A stretch of 64,000 nucleotides of DNA from Bradyrhizobium sp. RP6 (GTDB lineage: Bacteria > Pseudomonadota > Alphaproteobacteria > Rhizobiales > Xanthobacteraceae). The stretch is taken from NCBI RefSeq assembly GCF_003837805.1, contig NZ_RQIT01000002.1:372001-436000 (forward strand), written 5' to 3'. Shown here in pieces: positions 35,060 to 43,728 of the stretch; the first letter of the stretch is position 1, and each line of letters starts with the position of its first letter. Made by a program: the position numbers and the translations under genes. The notes under the pieces are model-generated. The model did not search any database. It was not told the DNA's origin and saw only the letters and a program-made list of their open reading frames with translations.

Positions 35060-38000
35060 TCAGTGGGCTGAACTTCGCACCCGTGCGATCGTCTCGCGAA
35101 CCCCGGCCCAGGCCGGCTTGTCCGGCGCGAACTGTCTGCGCAGGAAGGTGACGAGCTCCTCGACCTGCGCGTCGCTCATGCTGTTCCTGAACGCGGGCAT
35201 GTAGCCAAGGTCGCTGGAGGCGGGTTCGGTGATGCCGTGCAGGATCACCTGCACGAGATTATCCGCCTTCGTGCTGTGAATGTTGCTGTTGAGCGCGAGC
35301 GAAGGCCTGGTGCCGAACAGCGGCAGGCCGCCGACCTCGTGGCAGACGGCGCAGGCGCCCTGATAGAGGCGCGCGCCGGTAGAGGACGCGACGGTGACCC
35401 GTGTCGCGTTCTCGAGCCTGGCGGCGAGCGCATCCTGCGCCTGTTGGTCGGTCGCGCCGTCATTGAACGAGTTGAGATAGACCGCCATCGCACGGATGTC
35501 CTGGTCGGGCAGCGCCTTCAGGTCGCGGACGATCGGCGCCATCGGGCCGGCGGCGACGCCGTGGTAACGCGAATGGCCGGTGCGCAAATAGGCGTAGAGC
35601 TCATCCTCGTTCCACGGGATCGGCGCGTGCGAGGGCGAGGTCAGCGCCGGCGCCTCCCAGCCCTCGGCAAAGCCGCCGGCGAGATAGGCTTCGCGTTGCT
35701 CGGCGCCGAGCGCGTTGCGCGGCGAATGACAGGCGCTGCAATGGCCGAGGCTCTCGACCAGATAGGCGCCGCGATTCCAAAGCTCGGACTTGGCGGGATC
35801 AGGCTTGAACTCGCGCGCCTGGTGGAACAACGCGTTCCAGCCCGCGAGCAGCGGGCGAAGATTGAACGGGAATATGAGCGCATTTGCTGGCGCGGTCGCG
35901 CGCACCGCAGGCTGCGCCATCAGGTAAGCATAGAGCGCCTGCATGTCGGCGTCGCTGGTCTTCGCAAAATGCGTGTAGGGAAAGGCGGGATAGAGCTGGC
36001 GTCCGTCGCGATGCAATCCGTCGCGCATCGCGCGCTCGAAGGCGGGATAGGACCAGGCGCCGATGCCGGTCTCGACGTCGGGTGTGATGTTGGTCGCGTA
36101 GATCGTGCCGAACGGCGTCTCCAATGCGCGGCCGCCGGCGTTGAGCGCGCCGCCAAGGCTGGTATGGCACTCCGCGCAATTGCCGAGCGCTGCGAGCTGC
36201 TCGCCGCGGGCGATGGTCGCCGCGGAATAGACCGACGCGTCGGGGCGTGCGATCGGCGCAATCGCTCGGCCAGGAAGAAGCGCAGCGCCAATGCCGATGG
36301 CAGCAGTGCAGACGGCTGCAACGGTCGCAAAAATGCCGGCGCGCTTGGCGAACGGACTTGCCCAGACGCCAGACGGCTGCGGGTCCGCGGGCGCGGGCAG
36401 CGCCTGCGGCATCACCGCCGCATCGCCATGCAACCCCTTCAGGATGCGCTCGGGCGTGAACGGCGGCTCGCGAAAGCGCACGCCGGTGGCATCGAAGATC
36501 GCATTGGCGATCGCCGCCGCGCTCGGCACCGACGCGGATTCGCCGACGCCGAGCGGCGGCTGGTCCTGACGCGGCAGCATCAGGACGTCGATCTTGGGGA
36601 CGTCGGGGAAGGGGATGATCGGATAGGCACCCCATTCCCGCGCCGCCACCGCGCCACGCTCGAACGACACCTCCTCCATCAGCACGCGGCTGGTGGACTG
36701 GATGACGTTGCCGTGGATCTGGTGGCGCACGCCGTCCGGATTGATCATCAACCCGGAGTCCTGCCCGGCGACGACGCGCGTCACGCTGACATCGCCGGTG
36801 GTCTTGTTCACCGCGACGTCGGCGACCCAGGCCGACCACGCCGCGCCATAGCCGGGAAACTTGCTGTGGACATAAAGCGCGTAGGCAAAGCCGCGTCCGT
36901 GCACGACCTCGCCCTCCTTCTCCTCACGCACCGGCCGCGGCGTCCACCCTGCGCGTTCGGCCACTGCATTGACCAGATCGACCGCGCGCTGGTCCTTGAG
37001 ATAGCGCAGGCGATATTCGATCGGGTCGACGCCGGCCTCGGTCGCGGCCTCGTCGATATAGGATTCATGTGCAAAGGTATTCGGCAATGCCGAGACGCCG
37101 CGGAACCAGGAGGCGCGCACGATCGGCGGCATGTCATGGGCAACGACACGCATGTGGTCGTAGTCGTAGGGAGGGATCGCGGTGCGATCGCCCATCTGAA
37201 GCACGGCCGGATCGGGCGAGATGCGGCCGGTCAGCAACAGCGCCAGAGTTGGCGCGGCGTTCGAGGGATAACGCGTTGCGAGATCGTAACCGGCAATGCC
37301 GCCGTCGGCATCGAGCCCGCCATTGACGTCGATGAGCTGCGCGGTGCCTTTGGGCTCCCAGGCGTGCTCCTGCTCGCGTGTCAATTGCACGCGCACGGGC
37401 CGGCCGACCGCGCGTGACAGCAGCAGCGCGTCGGCGGTGACGTCGTCGGCGCAGTTGCGGCCGTAACAGCCCGCGGCTTCCAGCCGGATCACCTCGATCT
37501 CGCTCTCGGGGCGTTCGATCAGCAGCGCAAGATCGCTGCGTAGCACGTGCGGGTTCTGAGTGCCCGACCAGACGCGGATATTGCCGTCACTGTAGTCGGC
37601 GACGGCACAGGATGGGCCGATCGAAGCGTGCATCTGATACGGCCAGAGATAAGTGCGCTGCATCGGCTTGGCAGCGCCCGATATCGCCTTGTCGACCTCG
37701 CCCTTGTCGATCAGCGTGCGCGGCGTCGACGGATTGGCACGTAGCGCCGTCTCGACGTCGGCAAGGTCGGTCAAGGTGGGCGTCGGCTTCCAGCTCACCT
37801 TGAGCTGCTCTGCTGCGCGGATCGCATTCTCCTCGCGCTCGGCGACAACGCCGACGAAATCGCCGATGTGCACCACCGCGATCAGGCCGGGAATGTCGCG
37901 TGCCGAGGATTCATCGACCGCGAGCAGGCTGGTGCCGACGAACGGTCCGGCATCGACGCCGGCATAGGGCGGCCGCACCACGCGGCCGTGCAGCATGCCC

Positions 38001-38590
38001 GGCACGCGGATGTCATGGACGAAAGTCAGAGCGCCCGTGGCCTTGGCCGGCAGGTCGATGCGCGGGACGGATTGCCCGACGATTGCGTAGTCGCCGACGG
38101 GCTTCACAGGGACCTCATCGGCAAGCTCGAGACGAATCGTCTCGTCGCCGATCAGCTCGCCATAGCTGACGCTGCGATTGTCGTGGCCGCGGACGAGGCC
38201 GTCTTCGATCCTGAGATCTGCCGCAGGGAGTTCCAGCCGCTCGGCCGCGCGTGCGATCAGGAAATGCCGCGCTTGCGCTGCAGCCTTGCGCAGAGGCACG
38301 GCCGTGATCTGGATGGTTTCGCTCGCGATCGTCGCGCCCTGGTTCGGCACCACGGCCGTGTCGCCGAGCACGACCACGACGCGCGCAAAGGAGACGTCGA
38401 GCTCCTCGGCGACGATCTGGCCAAGCGCGGTGCGGATGCCGGTGCCGAGATCGACATGGCCGTTATAGGCCGTGACCGAGCCGTCCGCGGTGATGCGGAC
38501 GAAGGTCTCGGATGTGACCTCGTCCACCGTGCGGGCGACGACGAGCGAACCCGATGGCCGCTCAGCTCCGTTCGAAGCAGGGGAGGCCAT
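35060..38590 (-). CDS. nicB: Nicotinate dehydrogenase large subunit: molybdopterin domain fused to three cytochrome c domains
   Basis: Hydroxylates nicotinate to 6-hydroxynicotinate and passes electrons to the respiratory chain. The 1176-residue protein has a xanthine-dehydrogenase-type molybdenum domain (residues about 15-735; GHVDLGTGIRTALGQIVAEEL, GYGAAWSAWVADVAV), a membrane helix near 750-775, and three heme motifs: CAECH (about 806), CSACH (about 951) and CAVCH (about 1080). This layout and length match NicB of Pseudomonas putida (1187 residues). No FAD subunit is nearby, as expected for the cytochrome-linked type. ATG 38590 overlaps the nicA stop (TGATG). Divergent from hnr; no xdhC-like maturation gene is adjacent. 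Confidence 0.92.
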   Translation of the reverse strand: MASPASNGAERPSGSLVVARTVDEVTSETFVRITADGSVTAYNGHVDLGTGIRTALGQIVAEELDVSFARVVVVLGDTAVVPNQGATIASETIQITAVPLRKAAAQARHFLIARAAERLELPAADLRIEDGLVRGHDNRSVSYGELIGDETIRLELADEVPVKPVGDYAIVGQSVPRIDLPAKATGALTFVHDIRVPGMLHGRVVRPPYAGVDAGPFVGTSLLAVDESSARDIPGLIAVVHIGDFVGVVAEREENAIRAAEQLKVSWKPTPTLTDLADVETALRANPSTPRTLIDKGEVDKAISGAAKPMQRTYLWPYQMHASIGPSCAVADYSDGNIRVWSGTQNPHVLRSDLALLIERPESEIEVIRLEAAGCYGRNCADDVTADALLLSRAVGRPVRVQLTREQEHAWEPKGTAQLIDVNGGLDADGGIAGYDLATRYPSNAAPTLALLLTGRISPDPAVLQMGDRTAIPPYDYDHMRVVAHDMPPIVRASWFRGVSALPNTFAHESYIDEAATEAGVDPIEYRLRYLKDQRAVDLVNAVAERAGWTPRPVREEKEGEVVHGRGFAYALYVHSKFPGYGAAWSAWVADVAVNKTTGDVSVTRVVAGQDSGLMINPDGVRHQIHGNVIQSTSRVLMEEVSFERGAVAAREWGAYPIIPFPDVPKIDVLMLPRQDQPPLGVGESASVPSAAAIANAIFDATGVRFREPPFTPERILKGLHGDAAVMPQALPAPADPQPSGVWASPFAKRAGIFATVAAVCTAAIGIGAALLPGRAIAPIARPDASVYSAATIARGEQLAALGNCAECHTSLGGALNAGGRALETPFGTIYATNITPDVETGIGAWSYPAFERAMRDGLHRDGRQLYPAFPYTHFAKTSDADMQALYAYLMAQPAVRATAPANALIFPFNLRPLLAGWNALFHQAREFKPDPAKSELWNRGAYLVESLGHCSACHSPRNALGAEQREAYLAGGFAEGWEAPALTSPSHAPIPWNEDELYAYLRTGHSRYHGVAAGPMAPIVRDLKALPDQDIRAMAVYLNSFNDGATDQQAQDALAARLENATRVTVASSTGARLYQGACAVCHEVGGLPLFGTRPSLALNSNIHSTKADNLVQVILHGITEPASSDLGYMPAFRNSMSDAQVEELVTFLRRQFAPDKPAWAGVRETIARVRSSAH

Positions 38591-39072
38591 CAATCCGCGG
38601 CCTCGGTGAGCTGGCCGGATGCGCGCATCACCGCGCGCAGGATCTCGACATGGGTGCCGCAGCGGCAGAGATTGTAGCGCAGCGCCGCCATCGCCTCCTG
38701 TTCAGTCGGCCGCGGATTGATCGCGAGCAGCGCCTTGGTGGTCATGATCATGCCGTTGAGGCAATAGCCGCATTGCGCGGCCTGCTCGTCGATGAAGGCC
38801 TGCTGCACCACATCGGGCTTGTCGCGGGTGCCAAGCCCTTCGAGCGTCACGATGTCGCGGCCGGCGCAGCCGCTCACCGGAATAGCGCAGGAGCGCGCCG
38901 CGACGCCGTCGATCAGGACAGTACAGGTGCCGCATTCGCCAAGGCCGCAACCATATTTCGGGCCGTTGAGCGCGAGATCGTTGCGCAGCACATAGAGCAG
39001 CGGCGACTGGTGCTCCGCCGTGACTTCGTGGATCCTGCCGTTCACGGTGAGGCGGATCGGTGTCTGCGTCAT
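38590..39072 (-). CDS. nicA: Nicotinate dehydrogenase small subunit, two [2Fe-2S] clusters
   Basis: Electron-transfer subunit, 160 residues, between the molybdenum site and the cytochrome c domains of NicB. Plant-type ferredoxin cluster motif CGLGECGTCTVLIDG, and the second all-helical [2Fe-2S] domain with CGYCLNGM and CRCGTHVEI, are all intact. MTQTPIRLTVNG at ATG 39072 is the natural start; GGGA lies about nine bases upstream. Length fits P. putida NicA (157). First gene of the nicAB unit. Confidence 0.92.
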   Translation of the reverse strand: MTQTPIRLTVNGRIHEVTAEHQSPLLYVLRNDLALNGPKYGCGLGECGTCTVLIDGVAARSCAIPVSGCAGRDIVTLEGLGTRDKPDVVQQAFIDEQAAQCGYCLNGMIMTTKALLAINPRPTEQEAMAALRYNLCRCGTHVEILRAVMRASGQLTEAAD

Positions 39073-39140
39073 CCTCGTTCCCAAGCCCGAGACCAATACC
39101 AAGACCATGCAATCGCAAAAACTCTACGTCGCGACGATAC

Positions 39141-39162
39141 CGTTTGTACACAAACGTGCAAG
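39141..39162 (-). promoter_or_regulatory. Possible nicAB promoter spacer with palindrome
   Basis: On the minus strand, TTGCAC (39162-39157) and TATCGT (39140-39135) are separated by 16 bases. The spacer is almost entirely the palindrome CGTTTGT-AC-ACAAACG (39141-39156). A repressor bound there would block access between -35 and -10. The palindrome differs from the GTATACGAATG sites at hnr and the enamidase gene, so it may be read by another protein or be a degenerate relative. Confidence 0.5.
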
Positions 39163-39264
39163 CCGTGCATGCCGCACTGCAGCGCGATTGCCTTGTTTGT
39201 GGACAGAACGGATAGGCAAATGAGGTTTTATGCGGCAGCGGCATCTTTTGCGCTGCACCGCCGC

Positions 39265-39312
39265 TTGACAGCGCCCGGGGACCGCGCGCAACATCGTTCG
39301 TATACGAATGAT
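39265..39312 (+). promoter_or_regulatory. hnr promoter with operator overlapping the start region
   Basis: TTGACA (39265-39270) with CAACAT 18 bases later (39289-39294) forms a plausible promoter. Immediately downstream, 39293-39312 is a 20-base imperfect palindrome (18 of 20 positions symmetrical) with the perfect core TTCGTATACGAA. The last 13 bases, GTATACGAATGAT, occur again at 48940-48952 in the enamidase/fpr gap. It is the best candidate operator for the NicR-like MarR regulator encoded at 47.1 kb. Confidence 0.65.
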
Positions 39313-39334
39313 AACCGAAGTGTTCGCCTCCGAC

Positions 39335-40792
39335 ATGGTGACAGAAACGACGAGCGCCGTCATCGACAAGATCCGCTGCGATGCTTGTCCGGTGATGTGC
39401 TACATCAAGCCGGGCGCAGCGGGCGCGTGCGACCGCTACGCCAATCACGACGGCAAGCTCGTCCGCGTCGATCCGCACGTCATCCTGGAGCGCACGCTCT
39501 CGCATGGCGGCAAGCTCGTGCCGTTCAGCCGCACCGAGGACTGGGACGGCAAGATCGTCCATGAGCCTTCGACCTTCGTGACCGCGATCGGCGCGGGCAC
39601 GACCTATCCCGACTACAAGCCGGCCCCGTTCATCGTCTCAGCTGAGGTCGACGGCGTCGACATGGTAACGGTGGTCACCGAGGGCATCTTCTCCTATTGC
39701 GGAATTAAGGTGAAGATCGACACCGACCGCTATCTCGGGCCGGAAACTGCGACCGTGCGCGCGCAAGGGGAAGCGGTCGGCCACGTCACCACCAGCGAAT
39801 ACGGCTCGCAGATGCTGTCGCTCGGCGGCGTGCATCATCTCACCGGCGGCTCCAAGAAGGAGGGCCGCGTCACCTGCGACACGCTGATGGACCTCGCCAA
39901 TTGCAAGGCGGTCGAGCTCACCATCGACGGCGGCGCCACGGTGGTGGTGCAGGCCGGGCAGCCGCCGATCGTCAACGGCGCCAGGGAAGAGCGCATGCGC
40001 GTCGGCTGCGGCTCGGCGACGATCGGCATGTTCGCCAAGCAGTGGCACGGCAAGGTCGACGAGGTCGTCGTGGTCGACGATCACATCACCGGCGTGCTCA
40101 GCGAGCACCAGGCGGGCAAGCTGCTCGACATCGCCGATACCGGCATCAAGATGAAGGGACGGCGCTCGACCCCCGGTCGCTATTTCCAGGTCGCCGATCC
40201 CGGCACGGGCTGGGGCGGCACCAACATCTCCGATCCCTTGTCGATCCTCGGGCCGTTCGATGCCAAGGAAGCGAAGCCCGGCCTGACCATGCTGATGGTC
40301 TCCACCACGGGTGAGCATTCATCCTACTACGTGCTCGACGATGCCTTGAAGCCGGTCGAGACCGAGATGCCGGCTGACCTGAAGTTTTCGGTCGAGCGCA
40401 TCCAGGAAAACTGCGAGCCCGCGTTGTGCACGGTGTTGTTCATGGCGGGAGCGGGCGGCTCGCTACGCGCGGGTGTCACCGACAATCCCGTGCGTTTGAC
40501 ACGCTCGGTGAAGGACGCGCTGACGCGCGTCACCAGCGGCGGGGCGCCGGTCTATGTCTGGCCCGGCGGCGGCATCACCTACATGGTCGACGTGACGCAG
40601 ATGCCGTCAGGAGCGTTCGGTTATGTGCCGACCCCGGCGCTGGTGGCGCCGATCGAGTTCACCATGAAGCTCTCCGATTATGCTGCGCTCGGCGGCCACA
40701 TGGATTATGTGAAACCGCTCTCCGAGGTCCAGAATGGCGACGACGTCCGCCAGCTGCCCTGGGCGAATCCGATTCCGGGGCCGCGGGCATGA
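39335..40792 (+). CDS. hnr: 6-Hydroxynicotinate reductase
   Basis: Reduces 6-hydroxynicotinate to 1,4,5,6-tetrahydro-6-oxonicotinate with reduced ferredoxin. A cysteine motif C-x2-C-x3-C-x9-C (KIRCDACPVMC...AGACDRY) at the N-terminus can bind an Fe-S cluster; further Cys are in FSYCGIKVKI, VTCDTL and VGCGSAT. The E. barkeri enzyme has covalent flavin plus Fe-S clusters. Context is decisive: divergent nicAB upstream, enamidase and ferredoxin-NADP reductase sharing the operator. Start at ATG 39335 or ATG 39308; the latter lies inside the operator. The stop overlaps the ApbE-fold gene (ATGA). Assignment is from family recognition; I could not align sequences. Confidence 0.85.
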   Translation: MVTETTSAVIDKIRCDACPVMCYIKPGAAGACDRYANHDGKLVRVDPHVILERTLSHGGKLVPFSRTEDWDGKIVHEPSTFVTAIGAGTTYPDYKPAPFIVSAEVDGVDMVTVVTEGIFSYCGIKVKIDTDRYLGPETATVRAQGEAVGHVTTSEYGSQMLSLGGVHHLTGGSKKEGRVTCDTLMDLANCKAVELTIDGGATVVVQAGQPPIVNGAREERMRVGCGSATIGMFAKQWHGKVDEVVVVDDHITGVLSEHQAGKLLDIADTGIKMKGRRSTPGRYFQVADPGTGWGGTNISDPLSILGPFDAKEAKPGLTMLMVSTTGEHSSYYVLDDALKPVETEMPADLKFSVERIQENCEPALCTVLFMAGAGGSLRAGVTDNPVRLTRSVKDALTRVTSGGAPVYVWPGGGITYMVDVTQMPSGAFGYVPTPALVAPIEFTMKLSDYAALGGHMDYVKPLSEVQNGDDVRQLPWANPIPGPRA

Positions 40793-41685
40793 CCAGGCCC
40801 CCGCAAATCGCATTGCTGTCTCATGGCCGGCGGCTGCATTTGCAGGATGGTCCGATTGATTTGATCATCGAGGCGAGGGGGGCGTCCGGCGAAGTACGTG
40901 CGGCCTATGAGGCTGCGGCGTTGCGGTTCACCGGATTGCTCGACGAACTTTGCGCGGAGCTGACGGAATTGCGGACGGCTGCCGCGGAGCGGACGTCGCT
41001 GAAGGGCGTTGTTGCGCGTCGGATGCACGCCGCGGTCGCACCCTATGCCGCCGATTGCTTCATCACGCCCATGGCGGCGGTGGCGGGCAGCGTGGCGGAG
41101 GAGATTCTCGACGCAATGCTGCGCGCTGCGACGCTTGATCGCGCCTACGTCAACAATGGTGGCGACATCGCGCTGCATCTCGGTGTGGGCGAGCATTTTT
41201 CGCTCGGCCTGATGGATCGGCCCGACCGCGACGGCGTGATGCGGACGATGAGGATCGATGCGAATGATCCTGTGCGGGGCGTCGCGACCAGCGGGCGCCA
41301 CGGCCGCAGCTTTTCGCTCGGCATCGCCGATGCCGTGACAGTGCTGGCGGCGACTGCATCGCACGCCGATGCGGCGGCGACGATCATCGCCAATGTCGTC
41401 GATCTGCCCGGGCATCCCGCCATCATCCGCAAGCCTGCGAACGAGCTTCAGCCCGATAGCGATCTGGGCGCGCGCCTCGTCACCCGCGACGTCGGCGAGC
41501 TGTCTCACGATGAGATCGCCGCGGCGCTCGAATCTGGCGCGGAATGTGCACGGCAATTGTTCGATCGCGGACTGATCGAGGGGGCCGTGTTGCAGCTTTG
41601 TGGTGATATGCTTGTCATCGGATCGAAAGATATTGAGCGGCAGCGATCGCGCCCAATTACGCTGGAGAACGCGGTTCATGCCTGA
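40789..41685 (+). CDS. UPF0280 protein with ApbE-like fold, possible flavin transferase
   Basis: A 298-residue protein of the UPF0280 family, which shares the ApbE (FMN transferase) fold. ApbE-like features are YVNNGGDIALHLG (compare NAGGDI), GVATSGRHGRSFSLGIADAVTVLAA and SHADAAATIIANVVD (compare ADALATAL). No lipoprotein signal or signal peptide is present, so it would be cytoplasmic, unlike ApbE of Nqr/Rnf. It overlaps the hnr stop in ATGA, so the two are translated together. Because HnR of E. barkeri carries covalently bound flavin, I infer that this protein attaches it. Known biochemistry for UPF0280 itself is lacking to my knowledge. Confidence 0.8.
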   Translation: MTRPPQIALLSHGRRLHLQDGPIDLIIEARGASGEVRAAYEAAALRFTGLLDELCAELTELRTAAAERTSLKGVVARRMHAAVAPYAADCFITPMAAVAGSVAEEILDAMLRAATLDRAYVNNGGDIALHLGVGEHFSLGLMDRPDRDGVMRTMRIDANDPVRGVATSGRHGRSFSLGIADAVTVLAATASHADAAATIIANVVDLPGHPAIIRKPANELQPDSDLGARLVTRDVGELSHDEIAAALESGAECARQLFDRGLIEGAVLQLCGDMLVIGSKDIERQRSRPITLENAVHA

Positions 41686-41711
41686 ACAGGAAAGAACCTG
41701 AGGACACAATC

Positions 41712-42296
41712 ATGAGCGCGATCATCCGCAAGATCGTCACCGTCGTCGAAGAGACGCAGATGGAGATGGGCCGGCAGGTGTCGCCGCCGACGCGGCGTGC
41801 TGCTGCGATTGCCGTGATCGAGAATCCGTTTGCTGGAAAATACGTCGAGGATCTGTCGCCCTTGATCGCGATCGGCGAGGAATTGGGCGAGCTCTTGTCG
41901 AAGCGTGCGGTGGCCGCGCTTGGCATCGATGGCGCCAAGGCGCAGAGCTACGGCAAGGCGGCTGCCGTCGGCGAGAATGGCGAGCTGGAACATGCCGCCG
42001 CGATCCTCCACCCCAAGATGGGCGCGCCGGTGCGCAAAGTGCTGGGCAAGGGCGCAGCTCTGATCCCCTCCTCGAAGAAGCGCAGCGGCCCGGGCACGAC
42101 ACTGGACATTCCGCTCGGGCACAAGGATGCTGCCTTCGTGCGCAGTCACTTCGACGGCATGGAAGTGCAGATCAACGATGCGCCCCGCGCCAACGAGATC
42201 ATGGTCGCGGTCGCCGTCACCGACAGCGGCCGTCCGCTGCCGCGCGTCGGCGGGCTGACGGTCGCGGAGATCAAGGGCGAAGACGGTCTGAGATAG
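41712..42296 (+). CDS. DUF1185/AA_synth family protein
   Basis: A 194-residue cytoplasmic protein of the amino acid synthesis (DUF1185) family, name without a demonstrated activity. Landmarks: RKIVTVVEETQMEMGR, RRAAAIAVIENPFAGKYVEDLSPLI, EHAAAILHPKMGAPVRKVLGKGAALIPSSKK, shown partly. It lies 26 bp after the ApbE-like gene and before the ABC transporter genes, so it belongs to the same nicotinate operon. Role unknown; it might act on 2-formylglutarate or protect an intermediate, but nothing in the sequence decides that. Confidence 0.8.
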   Translation: MSAIIRKIVTVVEETQMEMGRQVSPPTRRAAAIAVIENPFAGKYVEDLSPLIAIGEELGELLSKRAVAALGIDGAKAQSYGKAAAVGENGELEHAAAILHPKMGAPVRKVLGKGAALIPSSKKRSGPGTTLDIPLGHKDAAFVRSHFDGMEVQINDAPRANEIMVAVAVTDSGRPLPRVGGLTVAEIKGEDGLR

Positions 42297-42345
42297 AGCA
42301 TGATTCGGAAAAGTGGGGAACCGGTTTTACGATAAGATCATGCTC
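42296..42345. repeat. Intergenic palindromic repeat (GAGCATGAT type)
   Basis: Arms GAGCATGATT and GATCATGCTC frame CGGAAAAGTGGGGAACCGGT (20 of about 30 inner bases). This 50-base element is a very frequent intergenic repeat in Rhizobiales. It starts at the stop codon of the DUF1185 gene and ends 29 bases before the livK-type gene. Confidence 0.75.
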
Positions 42346-42374
42346 AAGAAGTAGATTTCAAACTGGAGGTTGGG

Positions 42375-43577
42375 ATGCGAGCAAGAAGTTACTTCGTCGG
42401 CGCGGCCTTCGCGCTTCTGGCGGGCGGCATGGCTCATTCGGCCCTGGCGCAGGACATCAAGATCGGCGAGATCAACAGCTATTCGCTGCTGCCGGCGTTC
42501 ACCGAACCCTATCGCAAGGGCTGGCAGCTTGCGGTCGAGGAGATCAATGCGGCAGGCGGCATCAACGGCAAGAAGCTCGTCGTTATTTCCAAGGATGACG
42601 GTGGCAAGCCGGCCGATGCGCAGACCGCGGCCAACGAGCTCGTCTCGAGCGAGGGCGTTGCGATGCTCGCCGGCACGTTCCTGTCGAACATCGGCCTGGC
42701 GGTCAGCGACTTCGCCAACCAGAAGAAAGTGTTCTTCCTCGCGGCCGAGCCGCTGACAGACGCCATCACCTGGTCCAAGGGCAACAAATACACCTTCCGC
42801 CTGCGTCCCTCCAACTACATGCAGGCGGCGATGCTGGTCGAAGCGGCTGCAAAGCTGCCGGCCAAGCGCTGGGCCACGATCGCGCCGAACTACGAATACG
42901 GCCAGTCGGCGGTCGCGGTGTTCAAGAAGCTGATGTCGGAGAAGCGCCCGGACATCCAGTGGGTCGACGAGCAATGGCCGCCGCAAGGCAAGATCGACGC
43001 AGGCCCGGTGGTGCAGGCGGTTGCCGCGGCAAATCCGGAAGCGATCCTCAACGTCACCTTCGGCGCGGATCTCGTCAAGCTCGTGCGTGAAGGCAATACC
43101 CGCGGCCTGTTCAAGGGACGCGAGGTCGTCTCGTTCCTGACCGGCGAGCCGGAATATCTCGACCCGCTCAAGGACGAGACGCCGGAGGGCTGGATCGTCA
43201 CCGGCTATCCCTGGTACTCGATCAAGACGCCCGAACATGACGCGTTCCTCAAGGCCTACCAGGCCAAGTACAACGACTATCCGCGCCTCGGCTCGATCGT
43301 CGGCTACCAGACCATCAAGTCGGCAGCCGCCATTCTCGCGAAGGCCGGCTCGACCGATCCGGAGAAGCTGATTGCCGCGGCGGAAGGGCTCTCGATGCCG
43401 TCGCCATTCGGCGAGATCACCTTCCGCAAGATCGACCATCAGTCGACTCTCGGCGCCTATGTCGGCAAGACCGCGCTGAAGGACGGCAAGGGCGTAATGG
43501 TGGACTCGTCTTACAAGAAGGGCGCGGACTACCTGCCCAGCGATGCCGAAGTCGCGAAGCTGCGTCCGAAGGATTGA
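42375..43577 (+). CDS. ABC transporter substrate-binding protein, branched-chain amino acid type
   Basis: Periplasmic binding protein of 400 residues with signal peptide (FVGAAFALLAGGMAHSALA, then QDIKIGEINSY). Peripla_BP_6 features: KGWQLAVEEINAAGGINGKKLVVISKDDGG and GTFLSNIGLAVSDFANQKKVFFLAAEP, partly shown. In the nicotinate operon, its ligand is more likely nicotinate or a related N-heterocyclic acid than leucine; members of this family bind many aromatic acids. GGAGG stands nine bases before ATG 42375. Confidence 0.88.
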   Translation: MRARSYFVGAAFALLAGGMAHSALAQDIKIGEINSYSLLPAFTEPYRKGWQLAVEEINAAGGINGKKLVVISKDDGGKPADAQTAANELVSSEGVAMLAGTFLSNIGLAVSDFANQKKVFFLAAEPLTDAITWSKGNKYTFRLRPSNYMQAAMLVEAAAKLPAKRWATIAPNYEYGQSAVAVFKKLMSEKRPDIQWVDEQWPPQGKIDAGPVVQAVAAANPEAILNVTFGADLVKLVREGNTRGLFKGREVVSFLTGEPEYLDPLKDETPEGWIVTGYPWYSIKTPEHDAFLKAYQAKYNDYPRLGSIVGYQTIKSAAAILAKAGSTDPEKLIAAAEGLSMPSPFGEITFRKIDHQSTLGAYVGKTALKDGKGVMVDSSYKKGADYLPSDAEVAKLRPKD

Positions 43578-43594
43578 TGCGAAGAGAGACCCGG

Positions 43595-43695
43595 GGCCTC
43601 GTGGTTCGAGACGTGCGGCGTTGCCGCGCTCCTCACCAAGAGGGTCCCGGACCTCATCCTGAGGAGGCGCGGAGCGCCGTCTCGAAGGATGAAGC
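43595..43695. repeat. Intergenic repeat between binding protein and permease
   Basis: Left arm GGCCTCGTGGTTCGAGACG and right arm CGTCTCGAAGGATGA, with inner CTCCTCACC/CCTCATCCTGAGGAGG, form a two-stem palindromic element seen widely in Bradyrhizobium. Placed directly after the binding-protein gene, it may lower expression of the downstream permease relative to the binding protein, as such stem-loops often do. Confidence 0.65.
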
Positions 43696-43728
43696 CCAGA
43701 ACTCAGACTTAACCAACCCGGACCGCCG

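Noticed and set aside
36000..38590. Aldehyde or isoquinoline oxidoreductase as the function of the molybdenum enzyme
   Set aside because: Domain order and the three fused cytochrome c domains fit nicotinate dehydrogenase NicB, and the neighbours are nicotinate genes.
39141..39156. Treating CGTTTGTACACAAACG as the same operator as TTTGTAC-N4-GTACAAA of the TetR regulon
   Set aside because: Half-site spacing differs (2 against 4 central bases), so the same protein is unlikely to read both without evidence.
39308..40792. Presence of 6-hydroxynicotinate reductase as evidence for an anaerobic organism or recent transfer from Clostridia
   Set aside because: The rest of the window is that of an aerobic alphaproteobacterium, the GC content and codon use of the gene match its neighbours, and similar routes are proposed for Azorhizobium.
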